From: Melittangium boletus DSM 14713
GTDB lineage: Bacteria; Myxococcota; Myxococcia; Myxococcales; Myxococcaceae
NCBI RefSeq assembly: GCF_002305855.1
Contig: NZ_CP022163.1
Span: 8,747,765-8,811,764, forward strand
Direction: 5' to 3'
DNA length: 64,000 nt
The notes beneath the pieces are model-generated. The model saw only the letters and a program-made list of their open reading frames with translations, did not search any database and had not been told where the DNA came from. Both the position numbers and the translations under genes were made by a program. This document shows, piece after piece, positions 1 to 8,792 of the stretch (positions are counted from its first letter, which is position 1; every line of letters begins with the position of its first letter).

Positions 1-40
1 GGTTGGGCACGCGCATGGGCAGCCGGGCACGCGCGAGGGG

Positions 41-53
41 GGTAAGAGTTACC
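41..53. repeat. short perfect inverted repeat GGTAA-GAG-TTACC
   Basis: A 13-base perfect dyad lies between the window edge and the first gene. A near-identical dyad, GGTAAG-A-CTTACC, lies at 5769-5781. The two share 12 of 13 bases, and no further copy was noticed. Function unknown; it could be a small operator or chance. Confidence 0.35.
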
Positions 54-83
54 GCTGAAATTCCCTCGACAAGCCAGGGCGAG

Positions 84-106
84 TTGATATTGCCAATCAA
101 TCTCAA
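84..106. promoter_or_regulatory. Fur-like operator candidate upstream of the M28 peptidase gene
   Basis: A 23-bp dyad with outer arms TTGA/TCAA and inner arms ATTG/CAAT lies 17 bases before the chosen start of the peptidase gene. It matches the dyad at 2930-2952 at 17 of 23 positions. The AT-rich, TGA/TCA-flanked form resembles the 7-1-7 Fur box (TGATAAT-N-ATTATCA). Fur control is inferred from this shape and from the haem-type genes downstream. Confidence 0.5.
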
Positions 107-122
107 TTCCAGGCTCCTTCAC

Positions 123-2927
123 ATGAAGAGACTCTCCTTCGGCATCCTCGTCTTCCTGGGTTGCGCCCACGCTCCCTCGGCGCCGCCCCCTGGTCCCAAC
201 CCCTCGACGCCCGCGCCCCGGAGCCTGCCGCCCCACGAGGGCGAGTCGCACTGGCGCTCGCTGCGGCAGCTCACCCTCGAGGGCGAGAACGCCGAGGCCT
301 ACTGGGCCTTCTCTGGCAAGGAGTTGACATTCCAGGCCCGCCACGAGGGGCAGGGATGCGACCGCATCTACTGGTTGGATGCCCAGACGGGCGCCACGCG
401 GCCCATCTCCAGCGGGGAGGGCGCCACCACGTGCGCCTATGCGCTCCCGTCGGATCAGGAGGTCATCTACGCCTCCACCCACGAGGGCGGCGCCGCCTGC
501 CCCCCCAAGCCCGACATGAGCCTGGGCTACGTGTGGCCGCTCTACGACACCTACGACATCTACAAGGCGAACGCGGACGGCTCCAACCTCCGGCCGCTCA
601 CCCGCGAGAAGGGCTACGACGCCGAGGCGACGGTGTGCCCGAAGGACGGCTCCATCCTCTTCACCTCCGTGCGGGATGGGGATCTGGAGCTGTACCGGAT
701 GGACGCGGACGGGGGGAACGTGAAGCGGCTCACGCACACGCCCGGCTATGACGGCGGCGCGTTCTTCAGCCCGGACTGCTCGAAGATCGTCTGGCGGGCG
801 AGCCGTCCCGCGCCGGGCAAGGAGCTGGAGGACTACCAGGCGCTGCTGGCCAGGGGGCTCGTGCGGCCCACGAAGCTGGAGCTGTACGTAGCGGACGCGG
901 ATGGCTCCAACGCCACCCAGGTCACCTACCTCAACGCGGCGAGCTTCGCCCCCGCCTGGCACCCGACACTTCCGCGCCTGCTCTTCTCCTCCAATTACGG
1001 AGACCCCAAGGGGCGCGAGTTCGACATCTGGGCGGTGAACGTGGACGGCACCGGGCTGGAGCGCATCACCACCGCGCCGGGCTTCGATGGCTTCCCGCTG
1101 TTCTCCCCGGACGGCAAGCAGCTCGCGTTCTCGTCCAACCGCGCCACGGCCCCGGGCCGCCACGACACCAACGTCTTCATCGTCGACTGGCAGGAGACGC
1201 GCACGCGCGAGCCCTCCGCCGCCGCGCCCGTGCCCGCGCCCGCGGACCGGGTGATGGAGGACGTGCGCTTCCTCGCGTCGCCCGAGCAGGGGGGCCGGGG
1301 CATCGACACGCCGGGGCTGGAGCAGTCCGCGGCCTGGTTGGAGAAGCGCTTCGTGGCGCTGGGCCTGGAGCCCGCCGGAGACGCGGGCACGTTCCGCCAG
1401 CGCTTCCCCGTCATCACCGAGCTCAAGGCCGCGAGCGGCACGGCGCTGGAGCTCGGCGGCGTGCGGGCCTTGGACACCGCCTTCGTGCCGCTGGGCTTCT
1501 CCGCGGACGGGGAAGTGAAGGGGGACTTCGTGCTCGCCGGCCATGGCATCCGCGCCCAGGCGCTGGGCGTGGACGACTACGCGGGCCTGTCGGTGAAGGG
1601 GAAGATCGTCGTCGTGCGGCGCTTCGTGCCGGACACGCCCGCCTTCGCCTCGAGCGAGGCGCAGCGCCGCTATGGGGACCTGCGTCACAAGGCGTGGACG
1701 GCCAAGGAGGCCGGGGCGCGGGCGCTCGTGGTGGTGGACTGGCCCGTGGTGGCGGCGGGGGAGAAGGGCGCTCCTCCCGAGGCCAGCCTGCCCGCGCTCA
1801 AACCCGAGGGCGCCCAGGACGCGGGCCTGCCCGTGGTGGCCTTGAAGCGCGCCGGCTTCGAGGCGGTGCTCGACAAGCTCGCCAAGCGGCAGAAGGTGAG
1901 CGGCCGCGTGGCGGTGAAGCTCGACAAGGTGCTCAAGGACACGTGGAACGTGGTGGGGAAGCTGCCCGCCGCGGCGGCCGGGACGCGGGCGTCCGGCGTC
2001 ATCGTGGTGGGCGCTCATTATGATCACCTGGGCGAGGGAGGACGGGGCTCGCTCGCTCCGGATCGCCGCGAGCCGCACCTGGGCGCTGACGACAACGCCT
2101 CGGGCGTGGCGGGCCTGCTGGAGGCGGCGCGCCTGCTGTCGGGGCAGCGCGAGCGGCTGCACCGGGACGTGTACTTCACCGCCTTCTCCGGCGAGGAGAC
2201 GGGCGTGCTCGGCTCCACCGCGTGGACGCGCACGCCGCCCGCGGGGCTCGGGATGAAGGACGTGGCCGCCATGCTCAACCTCGACATGGTGGGGCGGCTG
2301 CGCGACAACCACCTGACGGTGCTGGGCGCCGACTCGGGCGGGGAGTGGCGGGACTTGCTCGCCCCCGCGTGCGCCAAGGCCCGTGTCCAGTGCGATGGCT
2401 CCGGGGATGGGTATGGGCCCTCGGATCACACGCCCTTCTACGCGGCGGGAGTGCCCGTGCTGCACTTCTTCACCGGCACGCACGGCGACTACCACAAGCC
2501 CTCGGACAGCGCGGATCGGGTCAACGCGGCGGGGCTCGCCCAGGTGGCGCTCGTGGTGTCCGAGGTGGCCGCCGTGGCGAGCGCCCGGCCCGAGCGCGTC
2601 ACCTACCGCAGTGTGCCCGCGCCCGCTCCGGCCGGGGACTTGCGCTCCTTCAATGCCTCGCTGGGCACGGTGCCGGACTACGCGCCGCCGGCGGGCACCC
2701 GGGGCGTGTTGCTCGCGGGCGTGCGGCCCGGGGGGGGCGCGGAGCTGGGCGGCCTCAAGCGCGGGGACGTGCTCGTGCGGCTCGGCACCCACGACGTGGG
2801 CAGCGTGGAGGACTTGATGTACGCGCTCAACGCCTCCAAGCCGGGCGAGACGGTGACCGCCGTCGTCCTGCGCGAGGGCGCCGAGGTGAAGCTCTCCGTC
2901 ACCTTCCAGGAGAGCAAACGTCGCTGA
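123..2927 (+). CDS. lipoprotein M28-family aminopeptidase with TolB-like beta-propeller and C-terminal PDZ domain
   Basis: The start at 123 gives MKRLSFGILVFLGC, a lipoprotein signal with lipid-acceptor Cys14, so an envelope location is expected. The 934-aa protein has three parts. Residues about 50-350 hold WD40/TolB-type propeller repeats (DADG, FSPD, WAVNVDG-like strands). The middle is a zinc-dependent M28 peptidase: a PA-like insert, AHYDHLG near residue 632, GADDNASG, SGEETG, NLDMVGR, and a final His in GTHGDYH. The last 90 residues form a PDZ domain. All M28 metal-ligand motifs are present, so activity is likely. It lies just upstream of a TonB receptor, and both are preceded by a related dyad, so it may process a protein that carries iron or haem. 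That role is inference. Confidence 0.85.
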   Translation: MKRLSFGILVFLGCAHAPSAPPPGPNPSTPAPRSLPPHEGESHWRSLRQLTLEGENAEAYWAFSGKELTFQARHEGQGCDRIYWLDAQTGATRPISSGEGATTCAYALPSDQEVIYASTHEGGAACPPKPDMSLGYVWPLYDTYDIYKANADGSNLRPLTREKGYDAEATVCPKDGSILFTSVRDGDLELYRMDADGGNVKRLTHTPGYDGGAFFSPDCSKIVWRASRPAPGKELEDYQALLARGLVRPTKLELYVADADGSNATQVTYLNAASFAPAWHPTLPRLLFSSNYGDPKGREFDIWAVNVDGTGLERITTAPGFDGFPLFSPDGKQLAFSSNRATAPGRHDTNVFIVDWQETRTREPSAAAPVPAPADRVMEDVRFLASPEQGGRGIDTPGLEQSAAWLEKRFVALGLEPAGDAGTFRQRFPVITELKAASGTALELGGVRALDTAFVPLGFSADGEVKGDFVLAGHGIRAQALGVDDYAGLSVKGKIVVVRRFVPDTPAFASSEAQRRYGDLRHKAWTAKEAGARALVVVDWPVVAAGEKGAPPEASLPALKPEGAQDAGLPVVALKRAGFEAVLDKLAKRQKVSGRVAVKLDKVLKDTWNVVGKLPAAAAGTRASGVIVVGAHYDHLGEGGRGSLAPDRREPHLGADDNASGVAGLLEAARLLSGQRERLHRDVYFTAFSGEETGVLGSTAWTRTPPAGLGMKDVAAMLNLDMVGRLRDNHLTVLGADSGGEWRDLLAPACAKARVQCDGSGDGYGPSDHTPFYAAGVPVLHFFTGTHGDYHKPSDSADRVNAAGLAQVALVVSEVAAVASARPERVTYRSVPAPAPAGDLRSFNASLGTVPDYAPPAGTRGVLLAGVRPGGGAELGGLKRGDVLVRLGTHDVGSVEDLMYALNASKPGETVTAVVLREGAEVKLSVTFQESKRR

Positions 2928-2929
2928 TA

Positions 2930-2952
2930 TTGACTTTGAGAATCAGTATCAA
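2930..2952. promoter_or_regulatory. Fur-like operator candidate upstream of the TonB receptor
   Basis: The core TGAGAATCAGTATCA at 2937-2951 matches the 7-1-7 Fur consensus TGATAAT-N-ATTATCA at all but two informative positions. The whole 23-bp dyad begins three bases after the stop codon of the upstream gene and ends 38 bases before the receptor start. It shares 17 of 23 bases with the dyad at 84-106. This is the stronger of the two sites. Confidence 0.6.
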
Positions 2953-2990
2953 ATATAGCCCACGACTTCGATCGTCCGTCGGAGGTGGAG

Positions 2991-4898
2991 ATGCGAGGGT
3001 GGAGGCTGCTGGGTGTCCTGGTCCTGGCGGGGCCCGCGCTCGCGCAGGAGCCCGCCGGGGCGGGGGGAGGAGAGGGCGGGGGCCTGACGACGGTGGTGAC
3101 GGGCTCGCGTTCGGTGGAGCACGTGCGGGACGCGCCCGTGGCCGTGGAGGTCATCACCCGGCGGGACATCGAGGCGAGTGGCGCGCGGGACATCGCGGAG
3201 CTGCTCTCGGGCCGGCCGGGCGTGGAGGTCATCACCGGCTTCGCGGGCGCGGGGCTGCGCTTGCAGGGGTTGGGTCCCGAGTACTCCCTGCTCCTGGTGG
3301 ACGGGGAGCGGGTGACGGGCCGGGTGGATGGGCAGCTCGATCTCTCCCGGCTGTCCACGGACAACATCGAGCAGATTGAAATCGTCAAGGGACCCAGCTC
3401 GGTCCTCTATGGCAGCGATGCCATGGCCGGCGTGGTGAACATCGTCACGCGCAAGGCGCGCCGGCCGCTCGGCGCCGAGGCGCGCGTGTCCTACGGGGGC
3501 CTGCGGCAACTGGAGCTCGAGGGCAGTGGGGAAGCGCGGGGCGAGCGCTGGGGCTTGAGGCTGGGGGGAGGCTACCGCCGCCGGGACGCGTACTCGCTGG
3601 ACCCCTCGCGGGTGAGCACTTCCGGGAGTGATCTCGACAGCTACCGCTACTCCGGCCGCGGGGAGCTGCGCGTCTCCGAGCGCTTCCAGCTCGAGGCCAA
3701 GGCGGAGGGCAATCGCAAGGTGCAGCGGGGCGTGGACGGGCTCGACACGGGGGCGGTGATCGATCGGGCGAGCCAGGACGAGGCCTTCCTCGCCACGCTC
3801 CTGCCGACGTGGGAGCTCTCGGAGCACACGACGCTGTCCTTCACCGGGCACTACTCGCGCTTCCGGCACCGCTTCGTCTACGACCAGCGCGGGGCCTCGG
3901 CGTTGGACCGGATCGACGAGACGCTGGAGCAGCTGGCCAAGGTGGGAGTGCAGCTCAATCAGGGGTTGGGCGAGTCGCACCAACTGGTGGCGGGCGTGGA
4001 GGCGCTGGGGGAAGGGCTGGTGTCGGATCGGCTGGAGTCGGGACGGGGCCAGCGCTCGCGGCTGTCGCTCTTCGCCCAGGACTCGTGGCGCGTGGTGTCC
4101 GGGCTCGTCGCGGTGCCGGGCCTGCGGGTGGATGTGGACTCCCAGTTCGGCACGGTGGGCACGCCGCGCCTGGCCTTCCGCTTCGATCCGCTCCAGGCGC
4201 TCACCCTGCGCGCCAGCTACGGCTTCGCGTTCCGCTCCCCGAGCTTCCAGGAGCTGCTCATCGACTTCGAGAACCCGAGCGTCGGCTACGTGGTGGCGGG
4301 CAATCCGGCGTTGCGGCCGGAGACGTCGCGCGGCGCGAGCCTGGCGGGCGAGGCCCGGCCCGTGGAGGGCACGCTCGTGTGGCTCGGCCTGTTCCGCAAT
4401 GACTTGCGCGACATGATCACCGTCGTCACCCTGCCGGAGGTCGCGGGGCTGCGCTTTGGCTACGACAACATCGCACGCGCCACGGTGCAGGGGGTGGAGG
4501 TGGGGTGGAACCAGCGGCTGCCCGCCTCGATCCTCGTGGAGCTGGGCTACACCTTCACCCATGCCCGGGACAGCACCGAGGACCGGCCCCTGCCAGGACA
4601 GGCGGCCCACCGGCTGACGGCGCGCGCGAACTGGCGACGCCGGGCATGGGGACTGGAGGCCTCGGTGCGCACGGCGCTGGTGGGCGCGCGGCCCTACTAC
4701 GAGGACGGGGACGGCGACGGGGTGGAGGAGACGGTGCTGGCGCCGCGCTACCTGACGCTGGACGCGCAGGTGTCCAAGGATTTGGGCGAGGTGCTGCGGC
4801 TCTTCGTCGCGGGCAACAACCTGGCGGGGGCGGGGGATGCCCGCTTCCTGCCCATTCCTCCCAGATCCCTCTACGCCGGAGTGTCGGCGCGTTTCTGA
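2991..4898 (+). CDS. TonB-dependent outer-membrane receptor, probable haem/siderophore type
   Basis: The start at ATG 2991 is set by GGAGG at 2981-2985; the in-frame GTG at 2985 lies inside that site. The 635-aa product has a Sec signal ending near PALAQ. A plug domain of about 45-150 follows (APVAVEVITRRDI, LLLVDGERV, IVKGPSSVLYGSDAMAGVVNI). The rest is a beta-barrel ending in an aromatic C-terminus (SLYAGVSARF), typical of BamA substrates. The next gene encodes an HmuY-like lipoprotein, and HmuY normally delivers haem to a TonB receptor (HmuR). That makes haem the most likely ligand. Ligand identity is inferred from context. Confidence 0.85.
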   Translation: MRGWRLLGVLVLAGPALAQEPAGAGGGEGGGLTTVVTGSRSVEHVRDAPVAVEVITRRDIEASGARDIAELLSGRPGVEVITGFAGAGLRLQGLGPEYSLLLVDGERVTGRVDGQLDLSRLSTDNIEQIEIVKGPSSVLYGSDAMAGVVNIVTRKARRPLGAEARVSYGGLRQLELEGSGEARGERWGLRLGGGYRRRDAYSLDPSRVSTSGSDLDSYRYSGRGELRVSERFQLEAKAEGNRKVQRGVDGLDTGAVIDRASQDEAFLATLLPTWELSEHTTLSFTGHYSRFRHRFVYDQRGASALDRIDETLEQLAKVGVQLNQGLGESHQLVAGVEALGEGLVSDRLESGRGQRSRLSLFAQDSWRVVSGLVAVPGLRVDVDSQFGTVGTPRLAFRFDPLQALTLRASYGFAFRSPSFQELLIDFENPSVGYVVAGNPALRPETSRGASLAGEARPVEGTLVWLGLFRNDLRDMITVVTLPEVAGLRFGYDNIARATVQGVEVGWNQRLPASILVELGYTFTHARDSTEDRPLPGQAAHRLTARANWRRRAWGLEASVRTALVGARPYYEDGDGDGVEETVLAPRYLTLDAQVSKDLGEVLRLFVAGNNLAGAGDARFLPIPPRSLYAGVSARF

Positions 4899-4912
4899 CA
4901 GGAGCGGTGAGC

Positions 4913-5521
4913 ATGCGAACGAAGCGAGTCCACAAGTGGGGAGCGTGGTGCGGCCTGGCGTTGCTCGTGGGGGCCTGTGGCGAGGACATCGGCCTGTCGC
5001 CGGAGCCCGAGCCCGAACCGAACGCGCCGGAGGACTCCCGGGTGAACCATGTGACCAACGCGGACGGCACCTGGACGACCGTGGTGGACGCGACGAGCAG
5101 CGAGGTCTGGGTGGGTGTGGACCTGGACGGGCGGACCGAGGCGGACGCGGCGGTGGACGCGACGTGGGACCTGGCCATCCAGCGCTTCCACGTGCGCACC
5201 CGGGGAGGCGTGAATGGCTCGGGGGGCGTGAAGGTGGCGGTGCTCGAGGGCGCGGACTTCGGCGCGCTGAGCGCCGCGCCGGCGAGCGGGTACGCGGAGG
5301 ATCAGCCCAATGAGGGCACCACCCAGGGCACCGTCTTCGAGCGGGAGGGCGGCTGGTACAACTACGAGGTGGGCACGCACAAGCTCACGCCCAAGCCCCT
5401 CGTGTACGTGGTGCGCAGCGACCAGGGCCGCTACTTCAAGGTGCGGATCGCGAACTATTACGACGCGGTGGGCACCTCCGGCGTGCTGTCCTTCCAGTGG
5501 GCGGAAGTCGCGGCCCCCTGA
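4913..5521 (+). CDS. HmuY-family haem-binding-type lipoprotein
   Basis: AGGAG at 4900-4904 supports the ATG at 4913. The 202-aa protein has a lipobox (LLVGAC, Cys22) and an acidic Pro/Glu-rich spacer. It then has a HmuY-type domain with the hallmark segments WDLAIQRFHVRTRGGVN, VYVVRSDQGRYFKVRIANYY and a final SFQW strand. HmuY proteins are surface lipoproteins that capture haem and pass it to a TonB receptor. Only 14 bases separate it from the receptor gene, so the two are probably co-transcribed. The haem ligands of Porphyromonas HmuY are two histidines. I cannot place equivalent histidines here, so the ligand may differ. Confidence 0.75.
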   Translation: MRTKRVHKWGAWCGLALLVGACGEDIGLSPEPEPEPNAPEDSRVNHVTNADGTWTTVVDATSSEVWVGVDLDGRTEADAAVDATWDLAIQRFHVRTRGGVNGSGGVKVAVLEGADFGALSAAPASGYAEDQPNEGTTQGTVFEREGGWYNYEVGTHKLTPKPLVYVVRSDQGRYFKVRIANYYDAVGTSGVLSFQWAEVAAP

Positions 5522-5530
5522 AAAGAAACC

Positions 5531-5560
5531 GGGGAAGAGCCACCCCCGCGGCTCCTCCCC
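5531..5560 (+). terminator. GC-rich hairpin ending the receptor/HmuY operon
   Basis: GGGGAAGAGCC (5531-5541) and GGCTCCTCCCC (5550-5560) form an 11-bp stem with one mismatch and an 8-base loop, ten bases after the HmuY stop. No U-run follows, so it may stabilise the transcript end rather than act as a classic intrinsic terminator. The rest of 5561-5783 holds no convincing gene. Confidence 0.55.
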
Positions 5561-5768
5561 GATTCCTCCCCATCGACTGCTACTCCCCGGCGAAGCCCCC
5601 CGACCTCGCCGCCCCTTTTCTTCCCCCCGATCACCTCCCCCCGACCTGCTTCGTCCCCCCGGACGAGTGGGAGCTAGAGCAGGCCGCGTGCCAATGCCCG
5701 GGCGGAGGAAAAGCCGTGGGTATTCAAGAGGTTGACGCGGGAGGGGCGGGGGGACCCCGGGAACGGGC

Positions 5769-5781
5769 GGTAAGACTTACC
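5769..5781. repeat. short perfect inverted repeat GGTAAG-A-CTTACC
   Basis: This is the second copy of the dyad seen at 41-53. It lies two bases beyond the stop codon of the minus-strand 750-aa gene, in the convergent gap after the HmuY operon. Function unknown. Confidence 0.35.
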
Positions 5782-5783
5782 CC

Positions 5784-8036
5784 TCAGTTGCGATAGAGGA
5801 TGTAGAGGGGGGCGTCGATGGAGATGCCCGCGTTGAGCCGCCAGGCGGGAGCGGGCGTCAATCCGCCCGCGTCGAGGTCGTACGCGGCGCCGACCGAGAA
5901 CGCGAAGGGGGTTCTCGGCAGGACGCCCTTGAGCCACAAGCCGGGGCTGACGGCTTCCAGGACGCGGGGGGAGGAGCGCGCGTCGGTGCTCGCGAAGCGG
6001 GTGTAGCCCGCCAGGTCCACCACCTGACCGAACGCGCTCCAGGTGAGGCCCCACCGGCCAAGCTGGTAGTCCACGCCGAAGGGCAGGAGCAGCCGGGGAG
6101 CCCATCGGCCGGACTCCGGAGCGCCCGAGGCGTACCAGGAGCCGCCGAACCCCACCATGCCGGTGAGCGACACGACGTGGTGCACACCGGGATCGCTGCG
6201 CCACTGCCAGCTGCCCACGGGCGAGGCCGAGGCGAGGATGACCGCCTTCACCTCCTCGGCGCTCTGGGCGTTGGCGAGCGCCACCAGCAGCCCTCCATAC
6301 CGGCCGAAGTCGGCGGGCAGGCAGACGCAGGGCGCGCGTTGGCAGTGCCACTCGGAGTCACGGGCCTCGGGCGCCGTGGCGGCCGGCGCCTTCCAGACCT
6401 CGGCCTGGACGCACCGCTTCTCCGTCTCGGCGTCGTAGCGCGCGCTCTTGCTGGAGACGGCCTGGTGCTCCAGGAGGAGCTGGTACACGGTGACGAGCTC
6501 CCGGGAGATCGCCGCGGCCACCATGCGCACCAGCTCCCTCGAGGCGAAGAGGATACGGCGCACTTCCAGGAGCGTACCCTGGTTCTCGGCCACCGCGGGA
6601 GCCGAGGCGGGAGACCACTCGCCGAGCAGCCCATTGAGGCGCAGCAGTCCGTCGAGCGCCACCTCCGCGGCATCGAGCGTGGCGACGCCTTCCTGGGACA
6701 GCAGGGCGGCGGTGGCCTCGGGCGAGCTCACGCCCTCACCGCGCTGGGCCCGCTCGGCCAGCCGTTGCAGCTCGGCGCCCACGGTGGCGAATCCCTCGGC
6801 GGGCTGGGTGAGGGCGGGGGCGAGCGCGGCCCATATCTTCAAGCGGGAGGCGCCAGGGATGGGCGCGTACACCCAGGAGCAGCCATCGCGTTGCAGGGAC
6901 AGGAGCATGACGGCGAGCCCCCGGGCACGGGCGTCCATCTGCGGCACGAGGCCCCGGCTGGCGTCGTCCACGAGTCCGGTGTTGCGGGTGAAGGAAGCGG
7001 GCAGGGCACTGACACACGCGAGCCGGGTGTAGATCCGCGCGGTGTCCGGAGGCATGTCGGGCCGCTCCAGGGAGAGGGCCTCGAGCCGGCGCGACAGGGT
7101 GTCCAGGGCGCGCACCGGGTGGACTCCGCCCACCATGGAGGCGACGAACTCCCGGGCGGCGGGCGCGGCGTGGACGTAGCGGCGGCCCTCGGCCTGGGCC
7201 ACCACCTCCGAGACGAGGTGCGCGGGGATGGCGCGCAGGTCCTCCTCCACCGTCTTGCGCAGGAGGACGAGCGAGGCCGTGCCGCCCGCGCCGAGCGAGG
7301 CACCGAATGCGTTGTTGTGGGCCGCGGTGCAGGTGGCGGGCAACCAGTCGCGCACGTGGCCCTGGAGCTGGCCCCAGCTGTCCTTCACCTCGCGGGCGCA
7401 GATGCGCTCGTCGAACTCGAGGAGGACATAGAGGACGGCCTCGGCCTCGGCGCGCTCCTGGAGGGCCTGGGCCAGTCCCTGGAGGAACGGTTCGAGCACC
7501 GCGCCCATTTCGAGTCCCGGCAGGAGTCCCGGCAGGCTGACGGCGGTGTCCGTCCCCGCGTTCAGCGTGAGCGTGGCGCGGGCGCTCTTGAGGGCTTGCT
7601 GGGTGGCGTTGAGGGCGTCCTGCTCCTGGGGCGGGAGCTTCAGCCGCACGGCGCCCAGGGCGATCTCCAGGCCATCCAAGGCCTCGAAGAGGGGGGCGCG
7701 CTCGCTGAAGTACGCGGCGAGCACCAGGGCATCCGAGGAGAGCACGGCCTCGGCGTCGAAGGCCGTGGCCTGGGGGCCTCGGTAGCGCGCGCACCAGGCG
7801 GCGACCTCGGGGGTGGCCGTGTACTGGGTGCAGGCCGTGCGCAGACGCTCGGCGAGCGTGCCCCTGAGCGGGCCCCACCACTGGGCGAACGCGCTCATCG
7901 TGTCACCGGGAGGCGCGTTGCCCGTGCTCGCGGTGGGAAGGAGGGTGACACCCGGAGGCGGACTGCCCGGAGCGGGGCCGGGCACCTGGGGAATGGGGGT
8001 GGCGGCGAGCGTGAGGACCAAGGCCAACAAGTGCAT
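5784..8036 (-). CDS. large exported protein of unknown function
   Basis: I do not recognise this 750-aa protein. It starts with a short hydrophobic signal (MHLLALVLTLAATP) and a Pro/Gly-rich stretch, so export is likely. Most of it is Ala/Leu/Glu-rich and helical in character. The last 110 residues alternate hydrophobic and polar residues with many aromatics (WGLTWSAFGQVVDLAGYTRF, FAFSVGAAYDLDAGG, APLYILYRN). That resembles outer-membrane beta-barrel strands. There is a cluster of cysteines near residue 560-600. The ATG abuts the stop of the trypsin-like gene with no gap, so the two are almost certainly co-translated. Confidence 0.7.
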   Translation of the reverse strand: MHLLALVLTLAATPIPQVPGPAPGSPPPGVTLLPTASTGNAPPGDTMSAFAQWWGPLRGTLAERLRTACTQYTATPEVAAWCARYRGPQATAFDAEAVLSSDALVLAAYFSERAPLFEALDGLEIALGAVRLKLPPQEQDALNATQQALKSARATLTLNAGTDTAVSLPGLLPGLEMGAVLEPFLQGLAQALQERAEAEAVLYVLLEFDERICAREVKDSWGQLQGHVRDWLPATCTAAHNNAFGASLGAGGTASLVLLRKTVEEDLRAIPAHLVSEVVAQAEGRRYVHAAPAAREFVASMVGGVHPVRALDTLSRRLEALSLERPDMPPDTARIYTRLACVSALPASFTRNTGLVDDASRGLVPQMDARARGLAVMLLSLQRDGCSWVYAPIPGASRLKIWAALAPALTQPAEGFATVGAELQRLAERAQRGEGVSSPEATAALLSQEGVATLDAAEVALDGLLRLNGLLGEWSPASAPAVAENQGTLLEVRRILFASRELVRMVAAAISRELVTVYQLLLEHQAVSSKSARYDAETEKRCVQAEVWKAPAATAPEARDSEWHCQRAPCVCLPADFGRYGGLLVALANAQSAEEVKAVILASASPVGSWQWRSDPGVHHVVSLTGMVGFGGSWYASGAPESGRWAPRLLLPFGVDYQLGRWGLTWSAFGQVVDLAGYTRFASTDARSSPRVLEAVSPGLWLKGVLPRTPFAFSVGAAYDLDAGGLTPAPAWRLNAGISIDAPLYILYRN

Positions 8037-8702
8037 TCAGACCTCGAATCCCAGCGCGCGCATGGCCTCGACCACGTCCTCGCTGGAGAGGGGGATGGCC
8101 TCCCCCTGTTGGGTATCGGAATGGAAGGCGCGGTGCAGGCCGATGACTTCCTGGGGCTGGTGCTCCTCGAGGCCGCACAGCAGGGGGCCGCCGCTGAAGG
8201 CGGGCAGGTTGGTGATGGGGTAGCGCAGGGTGCCGTCCTCGGCGGAGGAGACGGTGATGGGAAAGCACGACTGGGCGCGGGGCGGAGAGGGAGACCAACC
8301 CCACAACCAGGTGCCGTGCTCCTGCCGCTTCTCCCGGGTGACGAGGAGGGGCTCGAGCGCGGCACTGACCTCCCAGGGCATGCGCAGCACCGCCAGATCC
8401 GTGGACGCGAGGAAGCCCGAGCTCTGCAGGAAGCGCGAGGGGATGACGACGGCGTCGGCCCAGGCGCGCATGTTGCCCAGCTCCACCTTCACCTGGGCGG
8501 CGGAGTAGAGCTGGGCCCCCGCGTGGAACAACACGGCATGGGCCACGGTCACCACCACGCGCGGGTGGACGAGCAGTCCGCTGGCGGCCTGGGACAGGTT
8601 CCACGCGGTGGCTTCCAGGCTCACCACGGGAGTGAACTGTCCTTCCAGGGGTTGATTGGGGAAGAATCGCCCCAGCCGTGCCGCGGACCAACCACCGATC
8701 AT
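8037..8702 (-). CDS. trypsin-like serine peptidase domain protein
   Basis: This 221-aa protein is a compact chymotrypsin-fold domain. The triad is readable: His55 in VVVTVAHAV, Asp102 in STDLAVLRM, and Ser170 in FSGGPLLCG. The oxyanion region has FSGGP in place of the usual GxSGGP. No signal peptide is visible at the chosen ATG, which is odd for this fold: either it acts in the cytoplasm, is exported another way, or the start is wrong. The ribosome-binding site is weak. The next gene, of unknown role, begins at the base after its stop, so the exported 750-aa protein is the obvious partner or substrate. That link is inference. Confidence 0.75.
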   Translation of the reverse strand: MIGGWSAARLGRFFPNQPLEGQFTPVVSLEATAWNLSQAASGLLVHPRVVVTVAHAVLFHAGAQLYSAAQVKVELGNMRAWADAVVIPSRFLQSSGFLASTDLAVLRMPWEVSAALEPLLVTREKRQEHGTWLWGWSPSPPRAQSCFPITVSSAEDGTLRYPITNLPAFSGGPLLCGLEEHQPQEVIGLHRAFHSDTQQGEAIPLSSEDVVEAMRALGFEV

Positions 8703-8792
8703 GTCGTCACCGGAGTCGTCACCGCGTCACCTCTTCCTCTGGCCGGTGTCCCGCCCCAGGGACTATACAAGCGCTCTCCCCAAGGAGTTCCC

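Noticed and set aside
3..122. 40-residue N-terminal extension of the M28 peptidase
   Set aside because: It would place the lipobox 54 residues in and covers the operator-like dyad. The ATG at 123 is better.
6177..8792. Long antisense reading frame over the minus-strand pair (over 850 codons before the peroxiredoxin)
   Set aside because: It is the shadow of the minus-strand genes in a high-GC genome, is rich in Gly/Arg/His without domains, and only its last 155 codons form a real gene.
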